Shown here piece after piece: positions 26,890 to 35,043 of a stretch of DNA of 64,000 nt. A model generated the notes under the pieces. That model made no database searches. It worked only from the letters and a program-made list of their open reading frames with translations, and was not told the DNA's origin. The DNA comes from DATAES01 sp963802415 (lineage in GTDB: Bacteria > Actinomycetota > Acidimicrobiia > Acidimicrobiales > JACDCH01). The stretch is from the NCBI GenBank assembly GCA_963802415.1, contig CAWDIH010000002.1, positions 620,001 to 684,000 on the forward strand, given 5' to 3'. Each line of letters begins with the position of its first letter. The first letter of the stretch is position 1. The position numbers and the translations under genes are program-made.

Positions 26890-27467
26890 CAGTTGCTCTC
26901 CTCCACGGCAGGGTAGATGGCCACAGCAACACGGAACGGCGTTCCTTTCCGCCGTCCGTATTTCTTCAGAATCGGCCCGAGCGCGCGCAGGTACTCCTCC
27001 ATGAACGAGCTGCGTGCCTGCTCGTCGGCGAGATGCACCTCCGCGGTGACGGCTGCGCTCGGCACGTCGACCCCGTCGAACGCGGCATGATCCAACAGCG
27101 CGGTCACGTCGCGTTGCACTCGCTCGCCCAGCGCCGCGAGATGTTCGAGCGACACCTGATCTTGGAGCGCGGCCACGCGTCGATCGCTCCACGTGAACCG
27201 AGGTGACACGACAAACGCGTTCGCGACGGATTCGTAGAGCTGTTCGACGAAGTTCCCCTTCCTTCGTTCACCGGCCGGACGGATGAGTCCCGCCTTCAGG
27301 AGCTCTTTCACGTGGTAGTTCACGGTCTGGCGGGGCTGGCCGAGGTGACGGGCCGCGCCTGCCGCCGACTCCGGCAAACGCATCACGTCCAACAGGGCGA
27401 TCCGGGCCGGGTGGGCGAGTGCTTGCACCCTGGCGTCGTCATCGACCTGCAGCACGCTTGCCGCCAC
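26889..27467 (-). CDS. ArsR-family HTH transcriptional regulator
   Basis: 192 residues from the GTG at 27467. The winged helix is N-terminal (about 10-85: ALAHPARIALLDVM, AAGAARHLGQPRQTVNYHVKELLKAGLI). The long C-terminal region resembles ArsR regulators that partner SRPBCC proteins. There are no obvious metal-binding Cys pairs, so it probably senses a small organic ligand. The -10 box TATAGT lies six bases before the start, and two overlapping AGACCA/TGGTCT palindromes lie directly upstream, suggesting autoregulation. It is coupled to the SRPBCC-PDZ gene. Confidence 0.88.
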   Translation of the reverse strand: MAASVLQVDDDARVQALAHPARIALLDVMRLPESAAGAARHLGQPRQTVNYHVKELLKAGLIRPAGERRKGNFVEQLYESVANAFVVSPRFTWSDRRVAALQDQVSLEHLAALGERVQRDVTALLDHAAFDGVDVPSAAVTAEVHLADEQARSSFMEEYLRALGPILKKYGRRKGTPFRVAVAIYPAVEESN

Positions 27468-27473
27468 GGCGCG

Positions 27474-27479
27474 ACTATA
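27474..27479 (-). promoter_or_regulatory. -10 box TATAGT of the ArsR operon
   Basis: Six bases upstream of the GTG at 27467 and abutting the operator, so a bound repressor would block the promoter. Confidence 0.5.
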
Positions 27480-27513
27480 GACCACAACAGTGGTCTTGAC
27501 CAGAGTTATGGTC
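27479..27513. promoter_or_regulatory. ArsR operator: overlapping AGACCA/TGGTCT repeats
   Basis: Perfect inverted repeat AGACCAC-AACA-GTGGTCT at 27479-27496, followed by a second pair of half-sites (GACCA and TGGTCT) out to about 27513. It covers the spacer and -35 region of the ArsR promoter. Confidence 0.6.
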
Positions 27514-27524
27514 TAAGTTTCCGA

Positions 27525-28028
27525 TCAGAGGAACGGGATGGCTTCCGGCAGGATCAGCTCGTCGCGGCCGGCTCGTGCCGCGGTGGACGAGACATGGGAA
27601 AGGTCGACGTCCAGGACCACCGAGTCGTCGGGCATCGAGAGTCCGTCGCGGGGCGCGATCGCGAGCCGCGGGAGCCGGCCGACGGCGTGGTCACGGTCGG
27701 CGGCCGTGTCGTAGAACGCCGGGTCGAGCACCTGGGCCCACTTGTCGGCGCCCAGGATGAGGACGTCGTAGCCGTCCGCGATGTCCGCGAGATGCCGATC
27801 GTCCGTGACGACGACGGACAGCCACGGGCGTGTCGCAGCGACCGCTTCGAGCATCGCCACTCGGATCGCGAGCGGGCGCACGTCCTGCTTGCCGAGCGGC
27901 GCACGGTTCAGGATCAGGTCGACGCGATCGAGCTCGCATTGTGACCGCGCTGCTTCTGCGATCGCGAGATGCGCGACGGTCGGCGGGTCGAAGGTGCCGG
28001 GGAAAGCGCCGCGCTTGCGTCCGCTCAC
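27525..28028 (-). CDS. Nicotinate-nucleotide adenylyltransferase-like nucleotidyltransferase
   Basis: 167 residues from GTG 28028. The cytidylyltransferase-like fold shows GTFDPPTVAHLAIAE (the GxFxPxHxxH nucleotide-binding loop, with Thr-Val-Ala-His) and the C-terminal HVSSTAAR corresponding to ISSTxxR. Shorter than true NadD and missing its usual middle, so the substrate may differ. It is coupled by a GTGA overlap to the EthD-domain gene upstream. Confidence 0.78.
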   Translation of the reverse strand: MSGRKRGAFPGTFDPPTVAHLAIAEAARSQCELDRVDLILNRAPLGKQDVRPLAIRVAMLEAVAATRPWLSVVVTDDRHLADIADGYDVLILGADKWAQVLDPAFYDTAADRDHAVGRLPRLAIAPRDGLSMPDDSVVLDVDLSHVSSTAARAGRDELILPEAIPFL

Positions 28029-28399
28029 GACAACGAGATGATCTCGACTTCCTCGCCGAGCCACAGCGACGAGCGAGTGAGATCGATGAATCGCCCTTCG
28101 TCCTCCAGCAACGTTCGGCTGGCCGCGATCCCGTCGGGAGACGAGGCGCCTGCGGTGAGCGCGTCGAGGTCGTCCCACCACAGCTCGGCCACGCCGTCGA
28201 AGGGCTCGAGTGCGTCACGGCTTGCCCGAAGCGCATCGTTGAACGGGGTCTCGAGGCGGTGGAGTTGCACGTATCGGCGGATGCGCAGCGTCTCTTGGAA
28301 CGACCGTACGAGCGGTCCGTGTTCGTCGCGCCAGTATCGGTGGAACTCGTCCGGGTCGATGTCGCCGCGCCGCCGCACGCCGAAGCTGAGCTTGATCAC
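28025..28399 (-). CDS. EthD-domain protein
   Basis: 124-residue ferredoxin-like (dimeric alpha-beta barrel) protein. It begins MIKLSFGVRRRGDIDPDEFHRYWRDEHGPLV, the classic EthD start with conserved Trp and HGP. Members include ETBE-degradation protein EthD and other small catabolic helpers. The start is a GTG with AAGGA upstream. Divergent from the CoA transferase gene, 27 bp away; cotranslated with the nucleotidyltransferase. Confidence 0.88.
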   Translation of the reverse strand: MIKLSFGVRRRGDIDPDEFHRYWRDEHGPLVRSFQETLRIRRYVQLHRLETPFNDALRASRDALEPFDGVAELWWDDLDALTAGASSPDGIAASRTLLEDEGRFIDLTRSSLWLGEEVEIISLS

Positions 28400-28426
28400 C
28401 GTCCTTGCTTAGTACGTTGCGCGGTA

Positions 28427-29557
28427 GTGACGAATGCGCATGGTCCCCTCGCCGGCATCAAGGTCGTCGATCTCACACGAGTGCTCGCCGGTCCGTACTG
28501 CACGATGCTCCTCTGCGACCTCGGCGCCGAGGTCGTGAAGGTCGAGCACCCTCGCGGCGGCGACGACAGCCGCTTCATCGGACCGTTCATCAACGGAATC
28601 TCCGCGTACTTCGCCTCACTCAATCGGGCCAAGCAGTCGGTTGCCCTCGATCTCAAGGAGCCTTCCGACCGTGCGCGGTTCGAGCGGTTGCTCGTCGACG
28701 CCGATGTTGTCGTCGAGAACTTCCGGCCCGGGACGATGGAGAAGCTCGGTTACGGCTGGAACGACTTGCACCCGCGCTTTCCTCATCTCGTGTACGCGGC
28801 TGTGTCCGGCTTCGGCCACACCGGACCGCTGGCGTCACGCCCCGCCTACGACATGGTCGTGCAGGCCATGGGCGGGGTGATGAGCATCACCGGGCAACCT
28901 GGCGGACCCCCCACGCGCGTCGGCACCTCCATCGGCGACGTGACCGCAGGCCTGTTCACGGCGATCGGCGTGTGCAGCGCGCTCTTCGAACGCGAACGCA
29001 CGGGCGAAGCCGCGAAGATCGACGTCGCGATGCTCGATTGCCAGGTGGCGATCCTCGAGAACGCGATCGCGCGTTACGTCGCCACGGGCGAAGTGCCGCG
29101 ACCACTCGGCGCACGGCATCCGTCCATCACGCCCTTTGCCGCGTTCGAGGCGCGAGACGGCTGGTTCGTCATCGCCGCGGGGAACGACATCTTGTTTCGC
29201 CGGCTGTGCGATGTGATCGAGCGTCCGGAAGTTGCCGCTGATCCTCGCTTCGCCACGAATGCCTTGCGGACCGAGCACCACGCCGAGCTGCAGGAGGAGC
29301 TCGAGCGCGCCCTGCGGAACCACACGGTGGACGAATGGCTGGCGCGGCTCGAAGCCGCGGATCTGCCGTGCGGACCGATCAACGACGTCGCCGCGGTACT
29401 CGCCCACCCCCAAGTGCGCGCGCGGAACATGGTCGTGTCTGTTGACGACGAGCGGCTCGACGGTCTCGAGATGGCGGGCAACCCGATCAAGAACAGTCGT
29501 CACCCGGATCCGCCGTCTCGTGGCCGCGTGCCGGACCTCGGTCAGGACTCGGCGTGA
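28427..29557 (+). CDS. CaiB/BaiF-type (family III) CoA transferase
   Basis: 376 residues from GTG 28427. Typical opening PLAGIKVVDLTRVLAGPYC, GAEVVKVEHP (34-43), VVENFRPGTM and the catalytic D142 in YDMVVQAMGG. Closer to the family core than the one at 5858, which has a weaker N-terminus. It precedes the Baeyer-Villiger monooxygenase gene, with a family C palindrome in between. Confidence 0.93.
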   Translation: MTNAHGPLAGIKVVDLTRVLAGPYCTMLLCDLGAEVVKVEHPRGGDDSRFIGPFINGISAYFASLNRAKQSVALDLKEPSDRARFERLLVDADVVVENFRPGTMEKLGYGWNDLHPRFPHLVYAAVSGFGHTGPLASRPAYDMVVQAMGGVMSITGQPGGPPTRVGTSIGDVTAGLFTAIGVCSALFERERTGEAAKIDVAMLDCQVAILENAIARYVATGEVPRPLGARHPSITPFAAFEARDGWFVIAAGNDILFRRLCDVIERPEVAADPRFATNALRTEHHAELQEELERALRNHTVDEWLARLEAADLPCGPINDVAAVLAHPQVRARNMVVSVDDERLDGLEMAGNPIKNSRHPDPPSRGRVPDLGQDSA

Positions 29558-29564
29558 GCGCCAG

Positions 29565-29616
29565 CGAATGTTGGTGCGCCGTGGTCGCTATAGCGACCAC
29601 GGCGACCCAGAGTTTG
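29565..29616. repeat. Intergenic palindrome, family C copy 1
   Basis: Starts GAATGTTGG, contains the perfect 28-bp core built from CGCCGTGGTCGCTA and its complement, and ends ACCCAGAGTTTG. Nearly identical to the copy at 33033-33082 (about 48 of 51 positions). Confidence 0.85.
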
Positions 29617-29682
29617 ACTGCCGCCGGCACGACGCGATGAGCAAGGTCGACACTCGGCGAACAGGTCCGCGAGGATGACCAG

Positions 29683-31638
29683 GTGAGCGAAGCCACCCTG
29701 ACGCCGAGCCCGTTCGTGGGTGCCGTCGAGCCGATCAGCGAGACCGACGAGGAGATCCGCGCCGCGCTCGAGGATGCAGAGGTACCGCCGCTGCTTCCTG
29801 CGCTTGCTTATCTCACCGGTGACTTGTCCTTGCTGCGGGACGACCTGCGTCCCGATCCGTTGCTCATCGCCATGCCGCAGGGCGGGCTCACCGACGAACA
29901 GCTCGCGACGGCCCGGCAGCTCGCGCTGGAGACACTGATCCGCTACCGCGACGGCGGTTGCCGGCCTGCACCAGTGCCGTCGGACGAGGACATCCTTCGC
30001 ATCATGGAGTACGCAGTCGGCGGAGCAGAGATGCGCGAGTACCTCCCGCTTCTCGAAGAGGAGCTCGCCGCACGGGGTGAGGATCGGCGCGTACCGGGCT
30101 GGACCAAGGCAGGCATCGCGCCGGACGTCGACTTCAACGTGCTGATCATCGGTGCGGGCATGTCCGGCTTGCTCGCCGCGCACCGGCTCCAACAGGCAGG
30201 CGTGGACTTCGTCATCGTGGACAAGAACGAGGACATCGGCGGCACATGGCTCGAGAACCAGTATCCCGGCTGCCGCGTCGACAATCCGAACCACAACTAC
30301 AGCTATTCGTTCGCGCAACGGCACGACTGGCCGCTGCACTTCTCGACCCAGGACGTGCTGCTCGACTACCTCCGCCGTTGTGCAGATGCATTCCGCCTCC
30401 GGCCCCACATCCGTTTCGGCACCGAGGTGCAGTCGGCGACCTGGTCCGAGCAGGATCGGCGCTGGTCCGTGCGAGTGCGCACGGCGGAGGGCATTGACGA
30501 GACGATCGAGGCGAACGCGGTGGTCAGCGCCGTCGGCCAGTTGAACCGGCCGTCGTTCCCGACCATCCCTGGCCGTGACACCTACGCGGGCGTGACGTTC
30601 CACTCGGCGCGGTGGCGCCCCGACGTCGACTTGAAAGGCAAGCGAGTCGCGGTGATCGGCACCGGCGCGAGCGCGGTGCAGTTCATCCCGGAGATCGCGC
30701 CTCACGTCGGCGAGCTGCTCGTCTTCCAGCGCACGCCGGCGTGGTTCGGTCCGACCGCTGACTATCACGACGAGGTATCCGACGGGCAGCGCTGGCTGTA
30801 CGGGCATGTGCCGTCGTACAGCGAGTGGAACCGCTTCTGGATCTTCTGGCGGATGGGTGACGGCGTGCTGGAAGGTGTGCGCGTCGACGATGAGTACGAA
30901 CCGAAGGGCGCGGCGGTGAGTGCGATGAACGACATCGTGCGGATGATGCTGGCGGAGTACATCAACGCCGAGTTCGCCGATCGGCCCGACCTGCTCGACA
31001 AGGTCATGCCGACCTACCCGCCCGGCGCCAAACGGATGCTGCGTGACAACGGCATCTGGGCACGGACGCTGAAGCGCGACAACGTGCAACTCGTCACGAC
31101 GCCGATTCGGCAGATCACGCCCGCCGGCCTCGTCACGGAGGACGGCGTCGCCTACGACGTCGATGTCCTCATCTACGGCACGGGGTTCACGGCCTCGCAG
31201 TTCCTGACGCCGATGACGATCGTCGGTCGCTCGGGTGTCGAGTTGCACGAGCAGTGGAACGGCGATGCCCGCGCCTACCTCGGGGTGACGGTGCCCGGAT
31301 TCCCGAACCTGTTCTGCCTGTACGGGCCCAACACCAACATCGTCATCAACGGAAGCATCGTGTACTTCTCCGAGTGCGGCGTCCGCTACATCCTCGGGCT
31401 CGTCAAGTTGTTGCTGGAAGGCGACCACCGCGCCATCGACGTCCGCAAGGACGTGCACGACGAGTTCAACGAGCTCGTGGACGCTGGGAACAAGCGCATG
31501 GCCTGGGGCTGGTCGGACGTCAACAGCTGGTACAAGAACGCCAACGGACGGGTCGCGCAGAACTGGCCGTTCACCCTCCTCGAGTACTGGAAACGCACGC
31601 TCCAACCCGACCCCGACGACTTCGACTTCGTCGACTGA
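29683..31638 (+). CDS. Type I Baeyer-Villiger monooxygenase, HAPMO-like
   Basis: 651-residue FAD/NADPH monooxygenase converting ketones to esters. Residues 1-145 form an N-terminal extension as in 4-hydroxyacetophenone monooxygenase. FAD site GAGMSG (157-162) follows, then GGTWLENQYPGCRVD. The BVMO fingerprint FxGxxxHxxxW appears as YAGVTFHSARWRPD (301-314; Tyr for Phe), and the NADPH site is GTGASAVQF (326-334). GTG start with GAGGA upstream. Ketone substrate unknown, though aryl ketones are typical of HAPMO-type enzymes. Confidence 0.92.
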   Translation: MSEATLTPSPFVGAVEPISETDEEIRAALEDAEVPPLLPALAYLTGDLSLLRDDLRPDPLLIAMPQGGLTDEQLATARQLALETLIRYRDGGCRPAPVPSDEDILRIMEYAVGGAEMREYLPLLEEELAARGEDRRVPGWTKAGIAPDVDFNVLIIGAGMSGLLAAHRLQQAGVDFVIVDKNEDIGGTWLENQYPGCRVDNPNHNYSYSFAQRHDWPLHFSTQDVLLDYLRRCADAFRLRPHIRFGTEVQSATWSEQDRRWSVRVRTAEGIDETIEANAVVSAVGQLNRPSFPTIPGRDTYAGVTFHSARWRPDVDLKGKRVAVIGTGASAVQFIPEIAPHVGELLVFQRTPAWFGPTADYHDEVSDGQRWLYGHVPSYSEWNRFWIFWRMGDGVLEGVRVDDEYEPKGAAVSAMNDIVRMMLAEYINAEFADRPDLLDKVMPTYPPGAKRMLRDNGIWARTLKRDNVQLVTTPIRQITPAGLVTEDGVAYDVDVLIYGTGFTASQFLTPMTIVGRSGVELHEQWNGDARAYLGVTVPGFPNLFCLYGPNTNIVINGSIVYFSECGVRYILGLVKLLLEGDHRAIDVRKDVHDEFNELVDAGNKRMAWGWSDVNSWYKNANGRVAQNWPFTLLEYWKRTLQPDPDDFDFVD

Positions 31639-31651
31639 CGCGTCTTCCGCA

Positions 31652-31703
31652 CGAATGTTGGGTGGAAACGGGCGCTATAGCGCCCGTTTCCACCCAACAT
31701 TCG
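31652..31703. repeat. Perfect 52-bp palindrome, family C copy 2
   Basis: From CGAATGTTGG to CCAACATTCG every base pairs with its mirror, with ...GCGCTATAGCGC... at the centre. It lies between the convergent BVMO and acyl-CoA dehydrogenase genes, so it can terminate both. It also carries the GAATGTTGG end shared by the family. Confidence 0.9.
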
Positions 31704-31720
31704 GAAGCGGAGCGGCTCGG

Positions 31721-32998
31721 TCAGCCGGTGACCGAGGCGACGCCCTTCGGCGCCTGCTGCTTCATGAAGCCGAACAGGTAGCCGGCCACCCGTCGCATCT
31801 GGATCTCCTCGCTGCCCTCGGTGATGCGGTAGCGGCGATGGTGCCGGTAGATGTGCTCGAACGGCATGTGCCGTGAGTACCCGAGGCCGCCGTAGACCTG
31901 CATGGCGCGGTCCGCGGCCTCGCAGCACAGTCGGTTCGACCAGTAGTTGCACATCGAGACCTTGTCGGACACCGAGAATGCGCCGTACTCGTCCATCGAC
32001 CACGCGGTCTTGTGGATCAGCGCCTGGAGCATCTCGCACTGTGTGTACAGCTCGACGAGCGGGAACTGGATTGCCTGGTTCGTCGCGAGCGGCTTGCCGA
32101 ACGGCGCGCGCACCTTGGCGTACTCGACCGCCTGGTCGATGCAGAACTCCGCGGCGCCGAGACTCGAGGCCGCCTGCCGGATGCGGTTCTCGTTGAAGAA
32201 GTGTTGCGTGACCTGTAGTCCCCGGCCTTCGCCCCCGAAGATGGCGCTGTCCGGCACGCGCACGTCCGTCAGCCGGATGTGTGCGTGATCCGTGGGCATG
32301 TTGAACGTCCACAGGAACTCGAGGATCTCGAAGCCGGGGCTGTTCGTCGGAACGAGGAACGCGGTGATGCCGTCGCCGTCACCCGCCTTGCCGCCGGTGC
32401 GGGCGAAGATGAGGTCGTACTGCGCGGCATGGATGCCGGTGTTCCACGTCTTCTCGCCGTTGATGATCCACTCGTCGCCGTCGCGCACCGCAGTGGTCTC
32501 CATGTGCGTCGCGTCGGACCCGTGCTGGGGCTCGGTGATACCGAACGCGAAGCCGCGGCGACCCTCGGCGAGATCGTCGATCCACTGGGTCTTCTGCTCG
32601 TCGGTGCCGTAGCGGATCATGAGCAGCAACCCGACGTTGTTGCCGACGATGGCGTGCTCGTTCTGGAGATCGCAGTGCAGCCCGAGTCCCTTGCGAGCGA
32701 GGTGCTCGCGGATCACCGCCATCCCGAGGTTCGTGCCCTCCTTGCCGCCGTACTCCTTCGGGAAGGGATAGCGGTAGTGGCCCGCGGCATCAGCGACGCG
32801 ACGCGCCTCCCGGAGCAGCTCTTCCCACTCCCGATTCGGCAGGCCGCCACGCTCCCAATCGGTGCGTGCGTCCTCCCGCCGGTGGTCGAAGAACCGGATG
32901 TTGTCGTTCTTCTCCTCGATCGGCTTGATCTCCCGCTCGATGAAGTCGTCGAGCTCGTCGAGGTAGTCGACGAGATCCTTCGGCAGCTCGAAGTCCAT
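31721..32998 (-). CDS. Acyl-CoA dehydrogenase
   Basis: 425 residues from ATG 32998 (MDFELPKDLVDYLDELDDF). The apparent longer start at 33067 only reads through a palindromic repeat. FAD-binding segments FAFGITEPQHGSDATHM and WIINGEKTWNTG are present, and the C-terminal TEGSEEIQ region carries the likely catalytic Glu. It oxidises acyl-CoA to enoyl-CoA and passes electrons to ETF. This group resembles FadE-type enzymes of actinobacteria. An NTF2-like gene lies upstream on the same strand. Confidence 0.93.
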   Translation of the reverse strand: MDFELPKDLVDYLDELDDFIEREIKPIEEKNDNIRFFDHRREDARTDWERGGLPNREWEELLREARRVADAAGHYRYPFPKEYGGKEGTNLGMAVIREHLARKGLGLHCDLQNEHAIVGNNVGLLLMIRYGTDEQKTQWIDDLAEGRRGFAFGITEPQHGSDATHMETTAVRDGDEWIINGEKTWNTGIHAAQYDLIFARTGGKAGDGDGITAFLVPTNSPGFEILEFLWTFNMPTDHAHIRLTDVRVPDSAIFGGEGRGLQVTQHFFNENRIRQAASSLGAAEFCIDQAVEYAKVRAPFGKPLATNQAIQFPLVELYTQCEMLQALIHKTAWSMDEYGAFSVSDKVSMCNYWSNRLCCEAADRAMQVYGGLGYSRHMPFEHIYRHHRRYRITEGSEEIQMRRVAGYLFGFMKQQAPKGVASVTG

Positions 32999-33032
32999 GC
33001 CGGCGATTCTGCCGTGTCGGCCGCCCATCCGG

Positions 33033-33082
33033 GAATGTTGGTGCGCCGTGGCCGCTACAGCGGCCACGGCGACCCAGAGTTC
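33033..33082. repeat. Intergenic palindrome, family C copy 3
   Basis: Near-copy of 29565-29616 (GAATGTTGGTGCGCCGTGG...CCACGGCGACCCAGAGTTCG) with one central mismatch. Lies between the NTF2-like gene and the acyl-CoA dehydrogenase gene on the minus strand, immediately before the dehydrogenase start. Confidence 0.85.
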
Positions 33083-33091
33083 GCCGGAAAA

Positions 33092-33472
33092 TCATGCGGC
33101 AGCGGCTTCGACCTCGGGCAGATCGCCGAGGAAGCCGGCGATGCGGGAGAAGCGGCCGTCGTCGGCGAGCACGCCGATGTCGAGGCCCGCGACCGCGACG
33201 GCCCCGTCTTCACCGACGAGCTCCCACGAGAAGCGCACGAGGCCGTGGTGCACGTCGACGCCGCTCGTCCGCCGGATGGTGTGACCCGGGAACTGCGCCT
33301 GGGCGCCGTCGATCATGGCGCTCAGGCCCTCGTGGCCCTGTGACTCCATGAGCGGGTCGACGTAGTGGCCGTCGTCCGTCCATGCCACGCGGATGGTCTC
33401 GGCTCGCGTCGCGGGATCCGTCTCGTTCCACATCGCGATGTAGGCGTCGACCGTGTTGGTCACGTCACTCAT
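33092..33472 (-). CDS. NTF2/SnoaL-like protein
   Basis: 126 residues from ATG 33472, with an AAGGAG Shine-Dalgarno seven bases upstream. The longer start at 33517 is not supported. SnoaL/NTF2-type cone fold: VDAYIAMWNETD, W-x-DDGHYVDP, FSWELVGEDG. Such proteins isomerise or hydrolyse small molecules, or have no activity. Divergent from an XRE regulator, a pairing common in actinobacteria, so probably controlled by it. Confidence 0.85.
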   Translation of the reverse strand: MSDVTNTVDAYIAMWNETDPATRAETIRVAWTDDGHYVDPLMESQGHEGLSAMIDGAQAQFPGHTIRRTSGVDVHHGLVRFSWELVGEDGAVAVAGLDIGVLADDGRFSRIAGFLGDLPEVEAAAA

Positions 33473-33544
33473 GTCATTGCTCCTTGTTGTCGTAGCGGTG
33501 CAAGCGATGGTTGCCACCGTGCGCCTCCGTACGCGCCAATGCCA

Positions 33545-33559
33545 TTACCTCCGAGGTAA
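33545..33559. promoter_or_regulatory. 15-bp operator TTACCTC-C-GAGGTAA
   Basis: Perfect 7-bp arms around one central base, in the gap between the divergent NTF2-like and XRE regulator genes, about 36 bases before the regulator start and upstream of its -10 box. Confidence 0.6.
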
Positions 33560-33582
33560 GCGCCGAGCCGTTACGCCAGCGA

Positions 33583-33588
33583 TACCGT
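33583..33588 (+). promoter_or_regulatory. -10 box TACCGT, leaderless start
   Basis: Seven bases before the ATG at 33596 of the XRE regulator gene. Confidence 0.4.
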
Positions 33589-33595
33589 CGTCCCG

Positions 33596-34390
33596 ATGAC
33601 CGTCACCTCGCCTGCCCCGCGGGTCGGCCACCTCCTGCGTGATTGGCGGCAGCGGCGGCGCCGCAGCCAACTCGACCTGGCGGTCGAGGCGGAGGTGTCC
33701 GCCCGCCATCTCAGCTTCGTCGAGACCGGGCGTTCGCGGCCCAGCCGGGAGCTCGTGTTGCACTTGGCCGAGCACCTCGAGGTCCCGCTGCGCGACCGGA
33801 ACTCCTTGCTCCTCGCCGCTGGGTATGCACCGTCCTATCGGGAACGGTCGCTCGACACCGAAGAGCTCGAACCCGTCCGCCAGGCCATCGACAAGATCCT
33901 GAGCGGCCACGAGCCGTTCCCGGCGGTGGTTGTCGATCGCTACTGGAACATCGTTTCTGCCAACGGAGCGTTGTTGTCGTTGCTCGGATCAGTGGTGAAC
34001 GCACGATTGCTGGAGCCGCCCGCGAACGCGCTGAGGATCGCTTTGCACCCCGACGGGCTCGCGCCGCACATCGAGAACCTCGTCGAGTACGCCGACCACC
34101 TGCTGGCCCGTCTCGATCGGCAGGCCTCGACGGCAGGAAGCGACGAGATGCGCGAGCTCGCCCAGGAACTGCGGTCGTACCCCGGCATCCCGACTGCACC
34201 GACGTCCCATGGAGATGTCGTCGACCGTTTGTTCGCGCCGCTCGTCCTTCGACTCGAGGGACGTCCGCGGCTGACGTTCTTCAGCACGATCGCGACGTTC
34301 GGCACCGCGCTCGACGTCACCGTGGCCGAGCTCGCCATCGAGCAGTTCTTCCCCGCCGACAGAGCCACCGCTGCGGCGCTGCCGGCCTGA
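33596..34390 (+). CDS. XRE-family transcriptional regulator with MmyB-like ligand domain
   Basis: 264 residues. N-terminal Cro/XRE helix-turn-helix (about 8-68: GHLLRDWRQRRRRSQLDLAVEAEVSARHLSFVETGRSRPS). C-terminal MmyB-type ligand-binding domain (VVVDRYWNIVSANGALLSLLG). Family members are frequently divergent from an enzyme they control; here that is the NTF2-like gene. A TTACCTC/GAGGTAA palindrome lies between them. Downstream is a hexapeptide acetyltransferase gene with its own Shine-Dalgarno. Confidence 0.9.
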   Translation: MTVTSPAPRVGHLLRDWRQRRRRSQLDLAVEAEVSARHLSFVETGRSRPSRELVLHLAEHLEVPLRDRNSLLLAAGYAPSYRERSLDTEELEPVRQAIDKILSGHEPFPAVVVDRYWNIVSANGALLSLLGSVVNARLLEPPANALRIALHPDGLAPHIENLVEYADHLLARLDRQASTAGSDEMRELAQELRSYPGIPTAPTSHGDVVDRLFAPLVLRLEGRPRLTFFSTIATFGTALDVTVAELAIEQFFPADRATAAALPA

Positions 34391-34405
34391 TCCGAAGGAG
34401 TGGCA

Positions 34406-35043
34406 GTGAGCGACACACCCGCTCGCATTCATCCGACCGCGATCATCGACGACGGCGTGTCCATCGGTTCGGGCACCGCCGTCTGGGACACGGTGCACCT
34501 GCGGGCGGGGGCTCGGGTCGGCCGCGACTGCATCATCGGTGAGAAGACGTACATGGCGCCGGACGTCGTCGTCGGCGATCGCTGCAAGATCAACGGGTTC
34601 GTCTACGTGTGCAGAGGCGTGACCATCGAAGACGCGGTGATGATCGGAGCGAACGTGACGTTCACCAACGATCGCTTTCCTCCGCGACAACGCCCGAGCT
34701 CGACGCACTCCGACCGAGCGACCTGCGAGACGACACGTTGCGCACCCTCGTCCGCGAAGGAGCGACAATCGGCGCGGGGGCCACCATCGGCAACGATCTC
34801 GTGCTCGGGCGCTTCGCCATGGTCGGTATGGGAAGCGTCGTCACGCACAGCGTCCCCGACTTCGCCCTCGTTGCCGGCAACCCAGCGCGCTCACTCGGCT
34901 ACGTGTGTCGCTGCGGTACGCCCGTCTACCGCGGAGGATGGGGGACTCCTGTGCCGGACTCGTGCGCGTGTTCTACGTGCGGACGCCGTTACGAACGGGA
35001 CGATGGCGCCGGAGGACTACGCGAGCACGCCGGTTCACGATGA
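34406..35043 (+). CDS. Left-handed beta-helix N-acetyltransferase, WlbB/WbpD-like (frameshifted near 34682)
   Basis: Hexapeptide-repeat acyltransferase. Frame 1 gives IHPTAIIDDGVSIGSGTAVWD, VVVGDRCKINGFVYVCRGVTIEDAV and ANVTFTNDRFP. Frame 2 resumes at ATTPELDALRPSDLRDDT and ends with GSVVTHSVPDFALVAGNPARSLGYVCRCGTPVY and a zinc-ribbon-like tail (CRCG ... CACSTCGRRY). One base seems missing near 34678-34685. Layout fits UDP-amino-sugar N-acetyltransferases that finish acetamido sugars for surface glycans. GTG 34406 has AAGGAG five bases upstream. The 3' end overlaps the convergent reductase by 9 bp. Confidence 0.87.

Noticed and set aside
29542..31605. Long antisense reading frame (687 codons) opposite the monooxygenase gene
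   Set aside because: It mirrors a GC-rich gene, lacks homology-like motifs and runs through a palindrome at each end. The plus-strand protein has full BVMO motifs.
33000..33067. Longer N-terminus for the acyl-CoA dehydrogenase
   Set aside because: The added codons read through a palindromic repeat (MAAVAATAHQHS). The family start is MDFELPK at 32998.
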